From Tolypothrix brevis GSE-NOS-MK-07-07A (GTDB lineage Bacteria; Cyanobacteriota; Cyanobacteriia; Cyanobacteriales; Nostocaceae), in assembly GCA_019358985.1 (NCBI GenBank), contig JAHHIJ010000013.1:1-64000 (forward strand): a DNA stretch of 64,000 nt. Direction: 5' to 3'. The position numbers were made by a program, and so were the translations under genes. The notes beneath the pieces are model-generated. The model worked only from the letters and a program-made list of their open reading frames with translations. It was not told the DNA's origin and ran no database searches. Shown here piece by piece: positions 60,488 to 64,000 of the stretch; the first letter of the stretch is position 1; every line of letters starts with the position of its first letter.

Positions 60488-62848
60488 TCACTTCCTGCCA
60501 ATCAACAAATAAGTTGTCATTTTCCCTTTACCTTTAACTTCGATTTCACCGCGCTTTTCAAACAAAAATTCATCACGCAAGTAGTCATAAGTAGTTTCAG
60601 ATACTTGAATTTTGTTTGTAAAACCTTGGGATTCCATGCGACTAGCGATGTTTACGGTGTCTCCCCAGAGGTCATAGGTAAGTTTTTTGATACCGATTAC
60701 TCCGGCAACTACAGAACCGCTATGGATACCGATACGAATGGAAAAGTTTTGCTGATTTTCAAGATTAAATTTAGCGATCGCTATTTGCATATCGAGTGCC
60801 ATTTGAGCGATGGCTTGTGCATGATCTGCGCGACATCTGGGTAAACCACCAACTACCAGATAAGCATCACCTATGGTTTTGATTTTCTCTAAATTATATT
60901 GCTCGCTGAGGCGATCGAAATCTGAAAAAATTTGGTTGAGTAACTTGACTAATTGAATCGCACTCACAGAAGAAGCGATTTCCGTAAAGCCAACGATATC
61001 TGCAAATAAAACTGTAACAGCAGCAAAGTCTTCGGCAATGGCGCCTGGTTGTTGTTTGAGACGGTTAGCTATTGTTTCTGGCAAAACATTCAACAACAAG
61101 CCTTCAGTTTGTTTTTGTTGATAATGCAGTGCTTCTTCAACTTCTAATCGCTGAGTGATATTACGAAAAATGCCGCGAGTTGCAACTGGTTTTCCGCTCA
61201 GTATTTTACAATTGATGTTTCCTTCTACAAAGATTTTTTGACCGGATTTAGTGACGAATGCAGCTTGAAATTGCTCGATTTTTTCTCCTGACAGGACACG
61301 ATAAAACATTTGCCGACAAAAAGACTGAAAATCCGGATGTATAATGTCAAATACATTCATTTGAGTAATTTCAGCTTCGCTATATCCGAGAGTTTCTCGC
61401 CACGCACGATTGACATACTCAAAACGACCATAAGCATTAATAGACTGAATCAAGTCGTTAGCATTTTCAAATAAATCTCGATATCTTTCTTCACTTTCTA
61501 AAAGAAGCTCACTTGCTTGTTTATGTTTCAAAAAATGAACAATTTGGCTACTAATAGAAGTCATCATTTGTAGTAAGTCTACATCTTTGGGTTGCACTTC
61601 TCGACTGAAGAAAACCATCACGCCTAAAACTTTGTTGTTATCCACAATCGGGAAACCAAATGCGGCGTGCAATGCTGTGGCGGCAGCTTTTTCGGTTCGC
61701 GAAAAGTCAGAACTATGCATAATATCCCTAGTCCAAAGGGGAGAATGTCTTGCCCAAATTCGACCCGGAAAACCAACACCAAGGGTATATGTAGTTTGCC
61801 ATGCGATCGCTTTAAATTCTCGAACGCTGATTGTTCGACTTGACCACATTTCCACACATCTGAGTAGAGGATTTATTTTATCTTTCTTTTCTCTAGATGC
61901 TGATGTGGTTAAATATTCATTTGCTGTCCAAAGTTGCCCTAAATCCCATCCCAAATTTTCACAAATTGCCGGCAAAATTTTCGATATTGCCTGCTTGACG
62001 CTTTGAGATTCTGATAAAATGCGGGTTATGGCATACTGCACTGCATGACGCTGTTGTCTGCGCTCTCTAGCCGTAATATCCCGACCAATATAAACAATAT
62101 CTTCTAAGCCATCTATTTTTTTCTTAATAAATGAACAAGAAAATGCAATTAACAGCTTTTCTCGTTTTTTAGTTCTACAAACTAATTCTATATTTTGGAA
62201 ATATTTATGATATAAAGAATGCTGTCTAATGGCTCTTTGTAGTAACAAACTTTCATCAATTATTAAAGAAATGGGCTGATTTATTAGTTCTTGTTCGCTA
62301 AATCCAAATAATTCTTGTGCGGCTCGATTTACTTTTTTGATTTTTCCACAGTTAGTTGTCACTAAAAAGGCATCTGCCATTGAAGTGATAACTTGATCCA
62401 TGTAATTTTTATAGGTAACTAACGTATGTAATAATAGATTAGATTCATTAACTTTTTGATTGAGATTTTGTTCAAAAAATATTCTTTCGGTAACATCTTC
62501 AAGCAAAATAACTAATCTATTATCAGATTCATTTTGACCTGTTTCGCTAAGAATATATATATTGATATATATCTCTGATTTGTCTTCGTAAAAGCGTCCA
62601 ATACTTTCTAATTCAAATAGTTCCTGTTTTCCTTGTAAGATAGAGATAAGAATATCTTCAATCCCAATAAATTCGGGAAAACTTAGCCGGACATCTTTTC
62701 CTAGTATCACCTCTTCAGGGCGATGGGCAAATCGTTGAACTTGCTCGGATGTATCTGTAATGCAGAAATTTTCATCAAGTTCCAAGCGTTCAAATTTGCG
62801 TAAAGACAAAGCGTTGTTAAAAATCCGGTCTAGTACCTGGTATTTCAT
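60488..62848 (-). CDS. PAS-PAS-GAF-PAS class III adenylate cyclase
   Basis: 786 residues, soluble. N-terminal PAS-like region (1-130), PAS (about 145-265, MADAFLVTTNCGKIKKVNRA), GAF (about 275-445, ending FFSREVQPKDVDLLQMM), PAS (about 455-575, FEYVNRAWRETLGYSEAEIT), then the catalytic domain: VTVLFADIVGFTEIASSVSA (metal Asp), EKIKTIGDAYLVVGG (metal Asp and the adenine-specifying Lys), and YDLWGDTVNIASRME with Asp as second specificity residue plus the Asn/Arg pair. These residues predict ATP, not GTP, as substrate. Signal inputs unknown; cAMP controls motility and respiration in cyanobacteria. Confidence 0.93.
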   Translation of the reverse strand: MKYQVLDRIFNNALSLRKFERLELDENFCITDTSEQVQRFAHRPEEVILGKDVRLSFPEFIGIEDILISILQGKQELFELESIGRFYEDKSEIYINIYILSETGQNESDNRLVILLEDVTERIFFEQNLNQKVNESNLLLHTLVTYKNYMDQVITSMADAFLVTTNCGKIKKVNRAAQELFGFSEQELINQPISLIIDESLLLQRAIRQHSLYHKYFQNIELVCRTKKREKLLIAFSCSFIKKKIDGLEDIVYIGRDITARERRQQRHAVQYAITRILSESQSVKQAISKILPAICENLGWDLGQLWTANEYLTTSASREKKDKINPLLRCVEMWSSRTISVREFKAIAWQTTYTLGVGFPGRIWARHSPLWTRDIMHSSDFSRTEKAAATALHAAFGFPIVDNNKVLGVMVFFSREVQPKDVDLLQMMTSISSQIVHFLKHKQASELLLESEERYRDLFENANDLIQSINAYGRFEYVNRAWRETLGYSEAEITQMNVFDIIHPDFQSFCRQMFYRVLSGEKIEQFQAAFVTKSGQKIFVEGNINCKILSGKPVATRGIFRNITQRLEVEEALHYQQKQTEGLLLNVLPETIANRLKQQPGAIAEDFAAVTVLFADIVGFTEIASSVSAIQLVKLLNQIFSDFDRLSEQYNLEKIKTIGDAYLVVGGLPRCRADHAQAIAQMALDMQIAIAKFNLENQQNFSIRIGIHSGSVVAGVIGIKKLTYDLWGDTVNIASRMESQGFTNKIQVSETTYDYLRDEFLFEKRGEIEVKGKGKMTTYLLIGRK

Positions 62849-63463
62849 TGTGGTGGGGGAATAGTTATTCAGGCATCATGAGAGGGCACAGTAAATCAAC
62901 AGACTAGGAGATAATTAACTCCGTGTCTTCACACTCCACAATGCCACTTGCTTTAACTGAGATTCCTTCGGAAGTTCTGATGTCTTATACATACATCGTC
63001 CTTCCCGTAAGGAAACTTGCACCCGTGCTGGCTCCTCAGCACCCAAAATTCAGCACCACTGATGATTATATAAGCTAGTTTTTCAAAAATTTGGTCAATA
63101 TACAAGCCCTTGGAGGTAAAAAGTGGAGAATTTGCTGATTGCCTTTTAATTAGTGATGTGCATCAAAGGGCAATTTTTCAGATAATCAGCATATTCTAAG
63201 TATGCCATCGCATCCCTAAAATATAGGACTTACGCACTCGTTACGAGAAAACAAAACTTTGAGATTGCTTCCTTACGTCGCAATGACGGAAACGCGTAGT
63301 CCGTACGTAAGTCCTGAATATTGGCGTTGCAGAACTAGAGGAAGACTACATAGAATTAAATGTAAAATACTCTTCTGGTTCATATTGAGGGGTTTACCGC
63401 TTGTCGCTATTTATCCTCATTCCTTGTCACAATCTAAATAAAGGCGATCGCATATCACCGACA
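62849..63463. other. Intergenic region with a MITE-like element
   Basis: Contains a TTCCTTCGGAA / CCTTCCCGTAAGGA hairpin-rich stretch (62965-63055) that may be part of an IS end, and the element at 63225-63315. A frame open from 63401 overlaps the next gene's start but the extra codons are not family-like. Confidence 0.45.
63225..63315. mobile_element. 91-bp MITE-like element (AGGACTTACGCAC ends)
   Basis: Terminal inverted repeats AGGACTTACGCAC and GTACGTAAGTCCT enclose CTCGTTACGAGAAAACAA and GAGATTGCTTCC. A second copy is at 41209-41300, about 85 percent identical by eye, with the same ends in slightly decayed form. Confidence 0.7.
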
Positions 63464-63832
63464 ATGCAAATCATACAAAGTCTGCATACAGCCATTCTCG
63501 TTACTAACTTAGAACAATCCGAACACTTTTATGGCACAGTATTAGGATTGCCCAAAGTTGCTCGCTCCCTAAAATACCCTGGTGCGTGGTATCAAATCGG
63601 CGAATCTCAACTTCACCTAATAGTCGCATCCACCGTCCCCACAGACAACCAAAACGAAAAATGGGGACGCAATCCTCATATCGCTTTCTCTGTCACCAAC
63701 TTGGACGCAGCAAAACAGCAGCTATTAGATCATAATTGCCTTTTTCAACCCAGCGCATCCGGTCGCCCTGCTCTTTTCACCCAAGATCCAGATGGGAATA
63801 TTGTCGAACTAACTTTGTACAGACGCGATTAA
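63464..63832 (+). CDS. VOC-family protein (glyoxalase/dioxygenase fold)
   Basis: 122 residues from ATG 63464 (MQIIQSLHTAILVTNLEQSE). FYGTVLGLPKVARSLKYPGA, then WYQIGESQLHLIV and FTQDPDGNIVELTLY are typical, with conserved metal-site His/Glu candidates (LHTAIL, VELTL). It resembles bleomycin-resistance/glyoxalase family proteins; substrate unknown. The last four codons and stop lie inside a TAGAGACG-type palindrome. Confidence 0.88.
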   Translation: MQIIQSLHTAILVTNLEQSEHFYGTVLGLPKVARSLKYPGAWYQIGESQLHLIVASTVPTDNQNEKWGRNPHIAFSVTNLDAAKQQLLDHNCLFQPSASGRPALFTQDPDGNIVELTLYRRD

Positions 63833-63843
63833 TCGCGTCTCTA
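63819..63843. repeat. Palindrome (ACAGACGCGATTAATCGCGTCTCTA) at the end of the VOC gene
   Basis: GAGACGCG-type arms around ATTAAT; TAA of the gene is at 63830-63832. It is followed 4 bases later by the next start codon, so it sits exactly at a gene boundary. Confidence 0.7.
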
Positions 63844-63846
63844 CCT

Positions 63847-64000
63847 ATGAAAATTATCGCTTACACTTACACTGACCCTTTACTAGAATCCACATCCGAT
63901 CCTCATAGTTGGGGATGGGAGGTGGATCGAGTTTATGAGGATTTGGGTAAGCGATCGCAATTACAAGAATTACTCACTGATTGTCAAACCGAACCAGCAA
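63847..64000 (+). CDS. Recombinase-family-like protein (partial, cut by the window end)
   Basis: 51 codons are visible: MKIIAYTYTDPLLESTSDPH, then SWGWEVDRVYEDLGKRSQLQ and LLTDCQTEPA. From memory this opening belongs to a cyanobacterial protein called recombinase family protein (serine-resolvase-like). No catalytic Ser is visible in this part. Starts 14 bases after the VOC gene and is likely cotranscribed. Confidence 0.65.
   Translation, partial: MKIIAYTYTDPLLESTSDPHSWGWEVDRVYEDLGKRSQLQELLTDCQTEPA

Overview
The window looks like chromosomal DNA from a filamentous, probably heterocyst-type (Nostocales) cyanobacterium. Seen directly: many copies of the HIP1-type octamer GCGATCGC, photosynthesis genes (ndhH, ycf3, psb34, a CruA/CruP-type lycopene cyclase homologue), a fused thiO-thiG gene, Ser/Thr kinase and cyclase signalling proteins, and very many short interspersed repeats, heptanucleotide tandem repeats and small IS relics. 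No rRNA, tRNA, CRISPR array, replication origin or prophage was recognised.

Layout. 0-6.7 kb: a decayed oxidoreductase gene, a large KatE-type catalase, IS relics, a Uma2 nuclease gene and the urease accessory genes ureE-ureF-ureG. 7-13 kb: a right-handed beta-helix protein, a decayed second copy of ureG, a formamidase-type amidase, a half-length TauE/SafE permease, a GIY-YIG protein and a pair of unknown paralogous zinc-ribbon proteins. 13-26 kb: psb34, thiO-thiG, a tnpB relic with its ribbon-helix-helix partner, a dead ferredoxin gene, cimA, the lycopene cyclase homologue, a stand-alone bilin-type GAF protein and ndhH. 26-36 kb (accessory): a surface-type repeat protein, a tnpB relic, rsmH, a DUF2887 nuclease gene with a tandem 3' duplication, then a compact reverse-strand cluster: a NACHT/HEAT protein that has lost its ATPase core, a hicA broken by a repeat element, hicB, a complete hicA-hicB pair and a small protein. 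36-50 kb (mostly housekeeping): M50 protease, zinc-ribbon/FHA protein, pgl, rph, an adenylate-kinase-like protein, a CobO-like protein, a dCMP deaminase/thymidylate synthase pair, aroA, BON protein, lipoprotein, gatC, ycf3 and an SRAP protein. 50-64 kb: GST, small conserved proteins, hemerythrin, M20 amidohydrolase, pentapeptide protein, two candidate small RNAs, a membrane Ser/Thr kinase, a VapBC-type pair, a deoxyhypusine-synthase-like enzyme, a PAS/GAF adenylate cyclase, a VOC protein and the start of a recombinase-family gene.

Functional links. UreEFG assemble the nickel site of urease (structural genes not in this window), and the nearby formamidase also releases ammonia. ThiO makes the imine that ThiG uses for the thiazole of thiamin. 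The deaminase and ThyA-like proteins form a dUMP-to-dTMP pair. The 30-36 kb cluster resembles a small, partly decayed defence island.

The strongest theme is genome plasticity. A roughly 27-bp TAGAGACG palindrome occurs about 20 times and supplies the stop codon of two genes. G/C-rich heptamers and related repeats have entered thiO-thiG, cimA and the lycopene cyclase homologue in frame. Several genes survive as recognisable fragments (Gfo/Idh/MocA, ureG', ferredoxin, two tnpB, hicA', DUF2887 tail, IS630). Most interesting for follow-up: the NACHT protein without a P-loop inside an operon with HicAB modules, the duplicated small-RNA candidates near 55.8 and 56.1 kb, and the paralogous unknown zinc-ribbon pair.
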